DNA of 64,000 bases from 13-2-20CM-66-19 sp963760225 (GCA_963760225.1 CAVXCD010000003.1:124001-188000), one strand, 5' to 3'; numbered from the stretch's first letter, positions 17,596 through 27,450 are shown. A program made the numbers and translations. Notes: generated from the letters alone by a model not told the origin.

Positions 17596-18635
17596 AGCCT
17601 GAACTCCTCGAGCAACAATTCCTCGGCGATCTGTAGCCGCGCACGGATGAAGTCCGGAGTCAGCGCAGTATAGTGACCGCCCGAGGGGTTGTGGTGCACA
17701 TGCCACTCGTGTACCACCACGTTTGCGAGCAGCCGTGCGGCCACCAGCGGCCCGAGCACGAGCAGCTCCTGCTGCAAGAGCGGCAGCCTCTCATGGTAGG
17801 CGGAAGCGATATCCAGAACGGCCGTGCACGCGGCTCCGCTCCCCGCCGTGCAGTCCTGCGGAATCAGCTCGGCGGCGGTCACCGCCACATCGGCGATCAG
17901 GGCGGTGTGGATGACGTCGCCGAAGTCGATGATCCCGGTGACCAGTCCCGGGTCCGCGGGGTCCACCAGGATGTTGAGTGGGTTCAGATCGTTGTGCACG
18001 ACCTGCTGGCGCAGACGCGGCAGCTGCGACTCGACGACCGGTACAATGCGCCGTGACAGAGCGGCAGCGGCTCCTCGGCAGGGCAGCAGGGCCAGCTGCT
18101 CGAGCAGGCGCTGCACCTGGACCGCGTGGCGCACGTCCCAGACGATTGCTCGATGCGCGGCGGGATGCTCGAAGTTGCGCAGCGCCGTAGTCAATCGTGC
18201 TCCCATGCGTCCGCAGGCAACACGTTGTCGCTGTGATCGGGCAGCTGTGCCGAGCAGTTTCCCCGGCAGATACGTCAGAACCCGCGCGGTCCGCTCGTGG
18301 CCGTCTGCAGCCGCGAAACGAACCTGGGTGCCGCCGGTGCGCTCGCGCACCACACGCGGACACGGAAAGCCAGGATCGATCTTTTCCACGTGCAGCAACG
18401 CCGCAGTGGGCAGATCGGTCACCGCCGGCTGCTCGGCGGAGTTCGCTATCTTCAGGACGTATTCGCCGCCGTCCGCTGCGCTCAGCTTGAAGTTCTCATC
18501 CCGCTCGCCCGTCAGTCGTGCGGCGCGCACTTCGAAGCCGTAGTGCTCCCGGACCAGGGCGACCGCGCGCTCGAGCGGGACCGGCTGCGACTGCACGATC
18601 ATCGTCGCCATGAAGGCGTCCACATCGTTCGTCAT
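17592..18635 (-). CDS. aminoglycoside phosphotransferase-fold small-molecule kinase
   Basis: A 347-residue APH-fold kinase: ATP lysine in YVLKIAN (59-65), catalytic loop HNDLNPLNIL (214-223) and metal-binding IDFGD (236-240). The absence of resistance-type features and the coupled class III PLP enzyme point to the hydroxylysine kinase/ethanolamine kinase-like group (human AGPHD1 type). A likely job is phosphorylating hydroxylysine or a related amino alcohol before phospho-lysis. It leads the operon with the PLP enzyme, the small membrane protein and the SPFH lipoprotein. Confidence 0.87.
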   Translation of the reverse strand: MTNDVDAFMATMIVQSQPVPLERAVALVREHYGFEVRAARLTGERDENFKLSAADGGEYVLKIANSAEQPAVTDLPTAALLHVEKIDPGFPCPRVVRERTGGTQVRFAAADGHERTARVLTYLPGKLLGTAARSQRQRVACGRMGARLTTALRNFEHPAAHRAIVWDVRHAVQVQRLLEQLALLPCRGAAAALSRRIVPVVESQLPRLRQQVVHNDLNPLNILVDPADPGLVTGIIDFGDVIHTALIADVAVTAAELIPQDCTAGSGAACTAVLDIASAYHERLPLLQQELLVLGPLVAARLLANVVVHEWHVHHNPSGGHYTALTPDFIRARLQIAEELLLEEFRL

Positions 18636-18811
18636 AGATCATCCGAACACACGCCGACCTTGTCGGGCGGAAACACGCACTTTACGCGACAGGCAGATCA
18701 CCGCACGCTGACGGCGTGCCATGGTTCGGAATCAGTATGTGGCTGGTGGCGACAGGCAACGGCGCGTCGCGACACACGACTGCCGGGTCCACCACCCTGG
18801 GACAGCAGCGA

Positions 18812-21028
18812 TCAGCCGGCGTCAGCGCTCCGGGCCGCCGGCATGGTGAAGCGGAACCGCCGCAGTCCGAGTTCCACTACGTCGCCATCGCTAAGCCGCG
18901 CTTGCTGGACGCGCTGACGGTTCACGGTAACGCCGTTCACGCTGCGCAGGTCCTCGATGAATGCGCCGTTCGAACCGATCGTCACGAGGGCGTGGCGCCG
19001 GCTGATCGACGAGTCCTTCAGACACAGATCGCTCTCCGACGCCCGGCCGATCGTGGTGTGCCGCCCGAGGGTCAGCGGCGGCGCATCGCTGTTGTCGAGC
19101 GGGATGAATGTCGCGCTGCCATTCGCAGGCTTGACTGCTTCGGCGGCGGGGGGCGCGCTGCCGCGCTCGATACCGCGCTTGATGCGGCTCAGCACCTGGG
19201 TACTGCTGGTCGCATAGCGCTCGAGCCGTCGCAGCTGCAGTTCCCGCTCGTCCACGGCACCGCGCGTGCGCTCGAGATCCAGCGCGAGTTTGCGCTGCGC
19301 GGCATCCAGCCCGCCGGCTCGCTCGCTCTCGTGCTGCAGCTCGGCGCGCACTCGCCCGAGCTCGCTCTCCAGCGAGCCGCGCGCCGCCTCGGTCTGCTCC
19401 GCCAGCGATCTGGCGTGCGCGAGCTGCGCCTCCAGGCTCGCGAGCCGCTCGGACTGCTCGAGCGCGTCGCGCTCCAGATCGGCCACGCGCTCCTGGCTCG
19501 CTGTCAGCTGCTCGAGGTGCGATTTGAGCGCGGTCTGGGTCGATTCGGCCGCGGTTGATCGCTCGCTCGCATGGCGCATTGTCGCCTGCAGATGCTCTTG
19601 CAGCGCAGCGGCCCGCGTCTGCTCGTCCGCCAGCTCGCGTTCCCGGTCTTCGCACAACGCGTGTGCACGTTGCGCGGCCTCGGTCTGCGCCTGCAGCGTC
19701 TGGCTCAGGTCGGTGGTGAGCATCTCCAGCTCCGCCGTCCGCGCCGCGTAGGCGGCATTGCTCGACTGCGCGGTACGCAGCGTCTCCTCCAGCGCCGCGC
19801 GCGCGGCGCGTGACTCGGCAAGGTCCGCCTCGCGGGCGGCAAGGGATTCGGCGCCGCGCCGCAGGCGCTCCTCGAGCACCTTGACCCCGGCGGCCAGCGT
19901 CTCGCCGCGAACGCGTAGCTCCTTCGTACTGGCTGCCTGGCTTTCCTGCTCACGCGCGCGGGTCGCAGCCAGCTCCGCGAGCGCACTGCCCTGCGCCGTG
20001 CGCTCGGCCTCGAGCTGCGCGATGGCCGCGTCGCGATCGGTAAGCCCGGCCGACACTGTGACGACCCGCGTCGCAAGCTCGACGCGCTCGGCTTCGACTC
20101 GGGCCAGCGACGCGCGTGTCTCGGTAAGCTGCGCCTCCAGGCCACGCCACATACCTTCCCAGACGTTGCGCTTCGATTCGCTTGATTGGGCATTCTCGAC
20201 CAGGCGGGCGATGCGCCCTGCGAGTGCGTCACGCTCCCGCGCGAGGGCATTGGCGGCTGCCTGCCGCGTTTCATTATCCTGCTGCACGGCCGCGATGCGC
20301 GCGGCGCGCTGCACCAGCTCGCGATCGGCTTGCGCGATGCCGGCACGCAGCTCGGCAAGCTCACCCTCCAGCTGCGTTACCCGCTGCGAGCGCTCATCGA
20401 GCGCGCGCGCCAGCTCGTCCTGACGCAGCTGCGTCTGTTGCTGCTGGCCCGCTTGCGCCACGAGGGACTCCTGCGTCCGCGCGAGCTCGGCGGTGGCGGC
20501 GGCAATCTGCCCGGTGGCCGTGGCGAGCTCGCGTCGCACCTCTTCGAGCTGGGTCTGAAACCCCGCGGCGCGCGACTCGGCGGCTTGCACCGCGGCGCCG
20601 TTGTCGAGCGCCGCGCGTTCGGCGTCGTTGGCGCGGCACAGCGCCGTGTGCAGCGCTTTCTTCGCGATCTCGAGCTCGAGTGCCAGATTGTCGGCCCGCG
20701 CCTGCGCGCCGGTGCGCGCCGACTGCAGCTCAGCAAGAGCGCGGTCATAGGATCGCGCGCGCGCATCCTGCGCCGCGATCCAGCTTTCGATATCCCGCAG
20801 AAATTCCGGTGGCGGCAGCTCCGCCAGTGGATGCGGCCGGTGCTCGCTGCCGGCAAATTCCGAGGCCGGCAGCGGTGGCTCGCTCGACCCGCCGTGCGCG
20901 TTGCCGGCGAGCAGTCGAGCCTCGTAGGCGGCGACATCCAGCGGCGGTACTTCGTCGGTACTGTCGAGGCCCGCTGCGGCCTCGTTCGAGGTTGTGCCTT
21001 GCCGCACCATGGTGATTTCGGGTTCCAT
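18812..21028 (-). CDS. long coiled-coil protein with C-terminal FHA domain
   Basis: About 738 residues. After an acidic N-terminus (DEVPPLDVAAYEARLLAG, then ELPPPEFLRDIESWI) the chain is heptad-rich coiled coil from about 85 to 610. The last hundred residues form an FHA phosphothreonine-binding domain: LTLGRHTTIGRASESDLCL, SSISRRHALV, NGVTVNRQRV. Such proteins scaffold Ser/Thr-kinase signalling, but no kinase gene lies nearby. ATG 21028 (MEPEIT) lacks a strong ribosome site; GTG 21079 and ATG 21010 are alternatives. Confidence 0.82.
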   Translation of the reverse strand: MEPEITMVRQGTTSNEAAAGLDSTDEVPPLDVAAYEARLLAGNAHGGSSEPPLPASEFAGSEHRPHPLAELPPPEFLRDIESWIAAQDARARSYDRALAELQSARTGAQARADNLALELEIAKKALHTALCRANDAERAALDNGAAVQAAESRAAGFQTQLEEVRRELATATGQIAAATAELARTQESLVAQAGQQQQTQLRQDELARALDERSQRVTQLEGELAELRAGIAQADRELVQRAARIAAVQQDNETRQAAANALARERDALAGRIARLVENAQSSESKRNVWEGMWRGLEAQLTETRASLARVEAERVELATRVVTVSAGLTDRDAAIAQLEAERTAQGSALAELAATRAREQESQAASTKELRVRGETLAAGVKVLEERLRRGAESLAAREADLAESRAARAALEETLRTAQSSNAAYAARTAELEMLTTDLSQTLQAQTEAAQRAHALCEDRERELADEQTRAAALQEHLQATMRHASERSTAAESTQTALKSHLEQLTASQERVADLERDALEQSERLASLEAQLAHARSLAEQTEAARGSLESELGRVRAELQHESERAGGLDAAQRKLALDLERTRGAVDERELQLRRLERYATSSTQVLSRIKRGIERGSAPPAAEAVKPANGSATFIPLDNSDAPPLTLGRHTTIGRASESDLCLKDSSISRRHALVTIGSNGAFIEDLRSVNGVTVNRQRVQQARLSDGDVVELGLRRFRFTMPAARSADAG

Positions 21029-21229
21029 ATTGTTCTTATGCAGGGGTACTGCCGCGCGGTGCCGCGCTCCGGCGGTCACGTGCGATCGGGTCCTGCTCGC
21101 CGATAGGGTGCTCCCGGGCGGGCGGGGCCGTCAACTGAATGCGGCAGGCGACATATTGCGTCGCTGCCGGGCGGTCACGCGACACGTGCAACTGGCTGAT
21201 TTGCGTGCCGCTAGATGCTGCGCGGTCGT

Positions 21230-24200
21230 TCAGCCCGGTCCCTTGGGATAGGCCGGCATTGCCGGCGGTGGCGGTGGCAGCGTCGCGGGTTGCTTCTGCA
21301 GCTCCCCGAGCACGTGGGCGATCGCCGCCTCGAGCTGCACGTCATGTCCGCGCTCCCAGTCCGCCGGCGAATCATCGACGGTGATATCGGGTTCGACTCC
21401 GCGGTTCTCGATCACCCACTGCGAGTCGAGTCCGTAGAGCGCGTCCTCGGGAATAGTGACGTAGCCGCCGTCCAGAAGCGGCCAGTCGCCGCGGATGCCG
21501 CGCACTCCACCCCAGGTCCGTGTGCCAAGCAGCGGACCGAGGCCGTACTTGCGGAAGTAGAACGGGAAGATGTCCCCGTCCGAGGCCGAGAAGTGGTTGA
21601 TCATGCAGATCTTCGGTCCGTTGATGAGTTGCTGCGGCACGGGAACTCCAACGGATTCGCGGTTGGCGGCCATTCCGACCAGCACGCGCCGCAGACGCTC
21701 GAGCAGCATCTGGTCGATGTTGCCACCCCCGTTCCAGCGCTCATCGACGATCAGCGCCTGCTTGTCTACTTGCGAATAGAATTGACGTATGAACTGATCC
21801 AGGCCGAGGGCGGACATGTCTGACAGATAGATGTAGGCAATGCGGCCGCCCGAAGCCTGGTAAACGACCTCGCGGTTGTGATCGATCCACGCCTGCTCGC
21901 GCAGTGCCAGCTCGTTCTTGACCGGCTGCACTACCACGTCGCGGCGTTTACCGTCCGCAGTCTCGGCGACGCTCAGCCTGATGGTGCGATCCTGTTTGCC
22001 GACCAGCAGGCTGTAGGGGTCGAGCGGCGCGCGCAGTTCCACTCCGTCGATCGCCAGCAGGTAGTCCCCTTGCCTGACATCGATGCCGGGTTGGGTGAGC
22101 GGTGACCTGTAGGTACTGCGCGTGTTATCCCCAGGATAGATGGTTGCGAGCCGGTAGCGGCCGGACGCCGGATCGAGCGCGATGTCGGCGCCGAGATACG
22201 CGGTCGGTACCCGAAGCTCCTCGGGCATGTCGTCGCCGCCGCCGACGTAGGTGTGCGAGTTGCTCAGTTCTCCCAGCATCTCGCCGATCAGGTAGTTCAG
22301 ATCGCCACGTGATCCGGCAAGCGGCAACAGCTTCGCGTACGCGGCACGCACCGCCGGCCAGTCGACCCCGTTCATCTTCGCGCCGTAGAAGAAGTCACGC
22401 TCGAGTCGCCACGCCGAGTTGAACATCTCGCTCCATTCCTGCGTGGGCTCGACCAGCACCCGCATGTGGGACAGATCGAGCTTCTTGGTGGCTTCCGGAC
22501 TCTTGGCCTTGCTCGCGTCGATGGGCGCCGCGTCCGCAATGATGTAGTCCTTCTCGAGCTTGTACAGCACCTTCTTGCCGTCGGCGGACAGCGCGTAGGA
22601 GCTCAGGCCTTCGACGACCGTGGCGTCCTTGCGCTGCTTCAGATCATAGCGGTGCAGCGCCGGCTTCTCACCCGGCAGCGGACCGTCGTACATCTGCACG
22701 GCAGTGGTCAGGTAGAACACCTTGTCGTCGCGCACGTCCAGCGTGCCGATGTTCGCGGCCGGGATCGGCAGCGGCACCGCTCGCGCCATCAGCCCGTCGA
22801 CGTCGATCTCCACGGGTTTGACCGGCTCCTTCTTCTTGTCCTTGCTCTCGTTCTGCTTCTTTTCCTCGCGTTCGCTCTCCTTTTGCTTCTCCTCGTCCGT
22901 CGGGCCCGCTCCCTCGTCCGATCTGGGAGCGAACGGTGAGACGGCGTCGCGCTTCAAGGTGGCAATGTAGATGCCGTTCATCTTCAGCGTGGCGAAGTTG
23001 AACTCCATCTGGCTGAGCGTCGGGTTCTCGTGGCGCGTGGAGATGAACATCAGGTAGCGGCCGGCCGGGTCGAACGCCGGCGAAGAGTCGTTGGTGTGCG
23101 GCCCGCTCACGCGCACGGCTTTGCGTGTCTCGACGTTGTAGAGCCAGATGCCGCTCTGCAGGTTGGCTGCGGTAATGCTGTAGGCGAGCCAGCGCCCGTC
23201 GGGCGACCAGGCCTGGTCGACAATCTCATTGTACGGGTCCTGGGCAATCTGCACGGGCTCGCCGCCCGCCGCCGAGACGATCCACAGCCGGTGTTCGTTG
23301 TCCGAGAACGCGAGGCGATCGCCTGCCGGCGACCAGTGGCCAGCATAGAAGTAGCCGCGAGCGAAATGCGTCAGGACGCGCTCCGCGCCGCCTTCCGCGG
23401 GGCGCACCGCCAGCTGTTGCTCGCCGGAGGCGTCGGTCGTGTAGGCAATCAGCTTGCCGTCGGGCGACCAGCGCGGATGATCCTCGTCGGCGTTCGAAGT
23501 CTGCGTGAGGTTGCGGGTGTTGCCGTGTTCGGCGGGCAGCGTGAACAGGTCGCCGCGCGCCGAGAACACCGCACGATTGCCGTTGGGCGCGATGTCGTAG
23601 TCGGTCTGTTGGGCGGCGTCCTGCTCGCGGATGGTATTTTTTGCGTCCACCCAGCGGGCGCCCGTGCGCGTGCCGTCATCCGGCACGATGACGTCCAGGT
23701 CGTGCAATTGCTCGGACGGCAGGTCGAGCACGTGCAGCCTGCCGCCCTGCTGGAACACTATGCCCTGCTCGCCTTCGGCGCCGCCGCCGAGGCTCGGAAA
23801 CTCGATGTCGTAGTCGGTGAAGTGCGTGACCTGGTGAAACGCACCTGTGGCGATGTCGTACCCCCAGATGTTACGCCGCTGGCTCGCATCGTGATCGGCC
23901 AGGAAGTAGATCGTCTTGCCGTACCACATCGGCGAGGTCTCGGTGCCCGGCCAATTGGTCACATGCTTGAGCTGCCGGGTGACGAAATCGTAGATATCGA
24001 TATCCTGTGCAAGCCCGCCCTGGTAGCGCTTCCAGGTACGGAAGTCGCGGAAGATTCGCGTGTAGGCGATCTGCTTGCCGTCCGGGCTGAAGCTGAGGAA
24101 ACCGCTGCGATCCAGCGGCAGGGGCTGCGCCAGGCCGCCGCCGAGTGGCACGCTGTAGGCCTTGTAGATCCAGTCGGTCCAGACGTCACGCCGCGACAGA

Positions 24201-24628
24201 AATACGATGCTCTTCGAGTCTGGGGTCCAGGTGACCACCATGTTGTTCGGACCGCGCCGCAATGTCGGCTCGACCTCGATGTCCGAGGTAAACGTGAGGC
24301 GCTGCACCTTGCCGCCCCCGGCGGGCATCACGTAGACGTCGCGATTGCCCTGGTACTCGCCCGTGAAAGCGAGCCAGCGGCCGTCGGGAGAAAAGCGCGG
24401 CATGACGTCGCGGCCGGGGTCGGCGGTCAGACGCGCTGCGGTGCCGCCCGTGCGCGGCACCGACCACAGGTTCTCGTGGGCGACGAACACCACGGTGTTG
24501 CCGTACAGCGTCGGAAAGCGCACGAGCGCGCGCCCGGAGGACTCGGCCCTGGCGGTGACGGCCAGGGCCGCGAGCGCGACAGCGCCGATAACGCGAGTGA
24601 CGCTGACGCTCGAGGTCAGATCTGTCAT
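21230..24628 (-). CDS. tricorn-like S41 peptidase, exported
   Basis: A 1132-residue protein. Residues 1-28 form a signal peptide ending ARA. Then come repeated WD40/TolB-type beta-propeller blades (SPDGRWLAFTGE, SPDGKQIAYTR and others, about 35-560), a charged linker rich in Lys and Glu near 600, a tricorn core domain with LSNSHTYVGGGDD, a PDZ domain near 830-890 (VRQGDYLLAIDGVEL) and an S41 domain with the nucleophile in FSASDGD (S1016). It degrades oligopeptides. Tricorn relatives are cytoplasmic in archaea; here a signal peptide puts it in the periplasm. Confidence 0.92.
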   Translation of the reverse strand: MTDLTSSVSVTRVIGAVALAALAVTARAESSGRALVRFPTLYGNTVVFVAHENLWSVPRTGGTAARLTADPGRDVMPRFSPDGRWLAFTGEYQGNRDVYVMPAGGGKVQRLTFTSDIEVEPTLRRGPNNMVVTWTPDSKSIVFLSRRDVWTDWIYKAYSVPLGGGLAQPLPLDRSGFLSFSPDGKQIAYTRIFRDFRTWKRYQGGLAQDIDIYDFVTRQLKHVTNWPGTETSPMWYGKTIYFLADHDASQRRNIWGYDIATGAFHQVTHFTDYDIEFPSLGGGAEGEQGIVFQQGGRLHVLDLPSEQLHDLDVIVPDDGTRTGARWVDAKNTIREQDAAQQTDYDIAPNGNRAVFSARGDLFTLPAEHGNTRNLTQTSNADEDHPRWSPDGKLIAYTTDASGEQQLAVRPAEGGAERVLTHFARGYFYAGHWSPAGDRLAFSDNEHRLWIVSAAGGEPVQIAQDPYNEIVDQAWSPDGRWLAYSITAANLQSGIWLYNVETRKAVRVSGPHTNDSSPAFDPAGRYLMFISTRHENPTLSQMEFNFATLKMNGIYIATLKRDAVSPFAPRSDEGAGPTDEEKQKESEREEKKQNESKDKKKEPVKPVEIDVDGLMARAVPLPIPAANIGTLDVRDDKVFYLTTAVQMYDGPLPGEKPALHRYDLKQRKDATVVEGLSSYALSADGKKVLYKLEKDYIIADAAPIDASKAKSPEATKKLDLSHMRVLVEPTQEWSEMFNSAWRLERDFFYGAKMNGVDWPAVRAAYAKLLPLAGSRGDLNYLIGEMLGELSNSHTYVGGGDDMPEELRVPTAYLGADIALDPASGRYRLATIYPGDNTRSTYRSPLTQPGIDVRQGDYLLAIDGVELRAPLDPYSLLVGKQDRTIRLSVAETADGKRRDVVVQPVKNELALREQAWIDHNREVVYQASGGRIAYIYLSDMSALGLDQFIRQFYSQVDKQALIVDERWNGGGNIDQMLLERLRRVLVGMAANRESVGVPVPQQLINGPKICMINHFSASDGDIFPFYFRKYGLGPLLGTRTWGGVRGIRGDWPLLDGGYVTIPEDALYGLDSQWVIENRGVEPDITVDDSPADWERGHDVQLEAAIAHVLGELQKQPATLPPPPPAMPAYPKGPG

Positions 24629-24685
24629 GACGATCCTCTGCCTTGATTGTTGTCGTGGGCGGTGGGTGGTCCCGCCGGTGAGCTG

Positions 24686-25150
24686 TTACGGGCCCTGCTT
24701 GCTGAAGGTCACCGTACAGGCGCGACCCTTGACCCGATGCCCGGTTCCGGAATTTTCCGAGAACCTGGCATCAACACGATAGCTGTATGGCGTGCCCGGG
24801 GGGCGCTCGCCGACCGCGGCCCATTCCCTGCCGACGAGTCCATGCGCGGAAATGCTGGCCGAGCCATCGGGCAGTATGCGGCCGTTCAACTGCAACCACC
24901 CAGGTGCGTCTTTGATGCCTCGCTCACCATGCAGGACGCCATCCTTGACGCTCGAGGAGAATTCATAGGAGTAAGGCAGCGCGCCGGCTGACAGCGGACA
25001 CGCTACGACGGTGGTCCACACGCCGTCAAAGTGCGCCGGCGGTTCAGCGGCGCGCGCGCCACCGACCCAGAACATCAGGCCGCCGCAAAGTGCGACAGTC
25101 GCAAGGATTTTCGGCACGAGGCGCTCACTGACAAGCCGCCGTGGCTCCAC
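24686..25150 (-). CDS. exported protein of unknown function (154 aa)
   Basis: It has a signal peptide (LVPKILATVALCGGLMFWVGGARAAEPP) and a small beta-rich mature domain with FDGVWTTVVACP and RVKGRACTVTFS, two cysteines that could pair. It starts at GTG 25150 or at GTG 25117; neither has a strong ribosome site. No named family recognised, though the FDGVW opening recalls small periplasmic lipocalin-like proteins. Confidence 0.6.
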   Translation of the reverse strand: MEPRRLVSERLVPKILATVALCGGLMFWVGGARAAEPPAHFDGVWTTVVACPLSAGALPYSYEFSSSVKDGVLHGERGIKDAPGWLQLNGRILPDGSASISAHGLVGREWAAVGERPPGTPYSYRVDARFSENSGTGHRVKGRACTVTFSKQGP

Positions 25151-25324
25151 GCCTCAATAGAACTCAAGTCGCCCCGGCCGGTCAAGACGGCCGAGGCCAC
25201 GTGTCAGCCCGCGCAGGCCTCGCGTCGGCGCAGACCGGCACGGCAACGGGCGCACTTGCACGGCTACCTGCGGGAGACCGCCTACAGACCGGGCGCCTCG
25301 GATTCCTGAACACTCCAAGCCATT

Positions 25325-25894
25325 GTGCAAACTCTTCTGGCGCACGGTGTGCTTCCCACGCCAACGGCGAAGCTACTGGCATTCGGCGTGGTTGGCATGC
25401 TCGTGTGCGCTGCCACGACTCTGGGAGCCGGCGCCGAGGATCCGGGCCGGCCCGCAGACACCGGCGGGCCGGAACACGCTGCACGCCCATCCGGCGAGGA
25501 GCGGTCCGCCAGCCGTCCGCAGCCTGATATCTCGGGCCGCGAGCGCACCGGCGTCGCATCCTTCTATGCCGCGCGGTTCGCCGGAAGAAAGATGGCGGAC
25601 GGAACCAGGATGGACCCGTACGGCGACAATGCCGCCAGCCGCACGCTGCCGCTCGGCACCATCGCGCAGGTCACCAATCTTGCGACTCACAAGAGCGCCT
25701 TGGTCACCATCCAGGACCGCGGGCCGTATGCGAAGGGACGGATCGTGGATCTCTCGCCCGCGACGGCACTCAGGATCGGTATCACGCCGCGGCTCGGGAT
25801 CGCCAGGGTCCGCGTGACGCCGCTCGCCGTGCCGTTGCCGGATGGACGAGTCAGGTTCGCCAGCGCGGCGCTGCAGGACCGGACCACCGGCTGA
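25325..25894 (+). CDS. RlpA-like septal-ring/peptidoglycan protein
   Basis: A 189-residue protein beginning at GTG 25325, with a hydrophobic N-terminal segment (about 16-35) and a Pro/Gly-rich linker. Residues about 75-170 form a double-psi beta-barrel: TGVASFYAARFAGRKMADG, LPLGTIAQVTNLAT, VTIQDRGPYAKGRIVDLS. This is the RlpA lytic transglycosylase/DPBB fold that cleaves naked glycan strands at the septum. It lacks a SPOR domain, so septal targeting differs from classical RlpA. Confidence 0.85.
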   Translation: MQTLLAHGVLPTPTAKLLAFGVVGMLVCAATTLGAGAEDPGRPADTGGPEHAARPSGEERSASRPQPDISGRERTGVASFYAARFAGRKMADGTRMDPYGDNAASRTLPLGTIAQVTNLATHKSALVTIQDRGPYAKGRIVDLSPATALRIGITPRLGIARVRVTPLAVPLPDGRVRFASAALQDRTTG

Positions 25895-25912
25895 GGCGCG
25901 GGAGCCAAGCTC

Positions 25913-26413
25913 TCATGTTGCGGCGCTCGAGCCGCCTGCCGGGTCTCGCGTGACCAATTCCGCGCAGAGCTTCTCGAGAACCGCGCGCTGGCCCTTGAGG
26001 ATCTTGTGCAGGGCCCGTGAGCTCTCGAACCAGGCACCGCGATCGGCCTCGGGGAACTGAGCGCTGCGTCCGGAGCCGGGCGGCCACTGCATCTCGAACA
26101 GATTGCTGCGCAAATCGGCGGGGTTGCAGTCCCCCTCGAGCGCCCAGACATGCAGGCGCTTGCCGCTGGGCTGGCGGAACACTCCGAGATCTCGTTCCTG
26201 CCCGCCCGGCCCGGCAGCGAAGCCGGTCTCTTCCGTGAATTCCCGCCGCGCGCATTCGAGCTCGTCTTCCTGCGGGTTGACGAGGCCCTTGGGCACCGAC
26301 CAGGCGCCGTCGTCCTTGTTGGCCCAGTACGGTCCTCCCGGGTGGATGAGAAACACTTCTAACCGCGAGCCACGTCGGCGGTAGAGCAGCAGGCCCGCGC
26401 TGGTCGCCGGCAT
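25913..26413 (-). CDS. NUDIX hydrolase
   Basis: A 166-residue protein starting at ATG 26413. It contains a perfect Nudix box from about residue 45: G-x5-E-x7-R-E-U-x-E-E-x-G-U, read as GLVNPQEDELECARREFTEE then TGF. The lead-in SAGLLLYRRRGSRLEVFLIHPGG and AWSVPKG match the phosphohydrolase group that acts on diadenosine polyphosphates or mRNA caps. Substrate unknown. It converges on the RlpA-like gene. Confidence 0.9.
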   Translation of the reverse strand: MPATSAGLLLYRRRGSRLEVFLIHPGGPYWANKDDGAWSVPKGLVNPQEDELECARREFTEETGFAAGPGGQERDLGVFRQPSGKRLHVWALEGDCNPADLRSNLFEMQWPPGSGRSAQFPEADRGAWFESSRALHKILKGQRAVLEKLCAELVTRDPAGGSSAAT

Positions 26414-26430
26414 GGGCGCTTCACAGCACG

Positions 26431-27450
26431 TCAGTGCTTCGCCACCGGTGCACGGGGCTGCTGCTGCGCGCGGGTCAGACGCAGCAGGTCCTCGAGCGAA
26501 ACGCTGCCGCCGCAGCACAGCAGCGCCACGGTTCGATTGGTGAACTCGTCGCTGTGGCACAGCGCGGCGGCAAGGGCAATCGCGCCGCTCGGCTCGAGTA
26601 CGATCTTGAATTCTTCGAAGGCAATGCGCATCGCCATCCGCACGGCGTCATCCGCCACGGTGATGCCGCGCGAGATCAGGTGTGCCGCAGCCTCGAAGGG
26701 CACGGCGCCCGGGGTGAATGCCTGCATGGCATCGCAGATCGTCGGCGGATTGCCCACGTTCTGCTCGCGACGGTGCGAGATCAGCGAGCGGCGCATGTCG
26801 TCACAGGCTTCCGGCTCGACGGCGATCACCTCCGCGCCGCTGCCGAAGTGCTTCTCGGCGAGCGCCGTTCCGGCGATCAACCCGCCCCCGCCCACCGGAC
26901 AGAGGATGCAGTCGAAGCGCACCTGCGCGCGCTCGGCGTCGAGCTGCACTTCGCGCATGAGCGTCGACTGGCCGGCGACCACCAGGGGATCGTCGAAGGG
27001 ATGCAGGTACACCCGACCTTCCTGCTCGGCGATCTCGCGGGCGCGCGCGTTGGCGACCTGTTCGCGGTTCTCCTTGCCGTGCTCGGTGAGCACCACCGTG
27101 GCGCCGGCGCGGCGGGTCAATTCCACCTTGCGCTGTGGAGCATCGCACGGCATCACGATCGTCACCGGCACACCGGCAAGGCGACCGGCGAGCGCCAGTG
27201 CCTGTGCGAAGTTGCCCGAGGAGAAGGCCACCACGCCGCGGCCGCGCTCGTCCGCCGACAGGCGGCTCACCCGAAAGCACGCGCCGCGCATCTTGAACGA
27301 GCCGGCGAGCTGCAGCGATTCGGCCTTGAGAAATACCCGCGCTCCGACCAGTGAGTCGACGTAGTCGGAACGCAGCAGCGGCGTCCAGCGCACCACCGGG
27401 CGAACCGCTTGCCACGCGGCCTCGAGGAGCGGCTTGGCAATCGTCGTCAT
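26431..27450 (-). CDS. PLP-dependent threonine/serine dehydratase-like enzyme
   Basis: A 339-residue fold-type II PLP enzyme. K53 in GSFKMRGA binds PLP, SSGNFAQ provides the substrate loop and GGGGLIAG binds the phosphate. There is no ACT domain, so this is not the allosteric biosynthetic IlvA; it resembles catabolic threonine/serine dehydratases, serine racemases or hydroxyaspartate dehydratases. Its ATG (27450) overlaps the stop of the FAD oxidoreductase (ATGA), linking the two in amino acid breakdown. Confidence 0.87.
   Translation of the reverse strand: MTTIAKPLLEAAWQAVRPVVRWTPLLRSDYVDSLVGARVFLKAESLQLAGSFKMRGACFRVSRLSADERGRGVVAFSSGNFAQALALAGRLAGVPVTIVMPCDAPQRKVELTRRAGATVVLTEHGKENREQVANARAREIAEQEGRVYLHPFDDPLVVAGQSTLMREVQLDAERAQVRFDCILCPVGGGGLIAGTALAEKHFGSGAEVIAVEPEACDDMRRSLISHRREQNVGNPPTICDAMQAFTPGAVPFEAAAHLISRGITVADDAVRMAMRIAFEEFKIVLEPSGAIALAAALCHSDEFTNRTVALLCCGGSVSLEDLLRLTRAQQQPRAPVAKH

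Noticed and set aside
23030..24646. 538-codon plus-strand frame opposite the tricorn gene
   Set aside because: Antisense shadow of a well-supported S41 peptidase.
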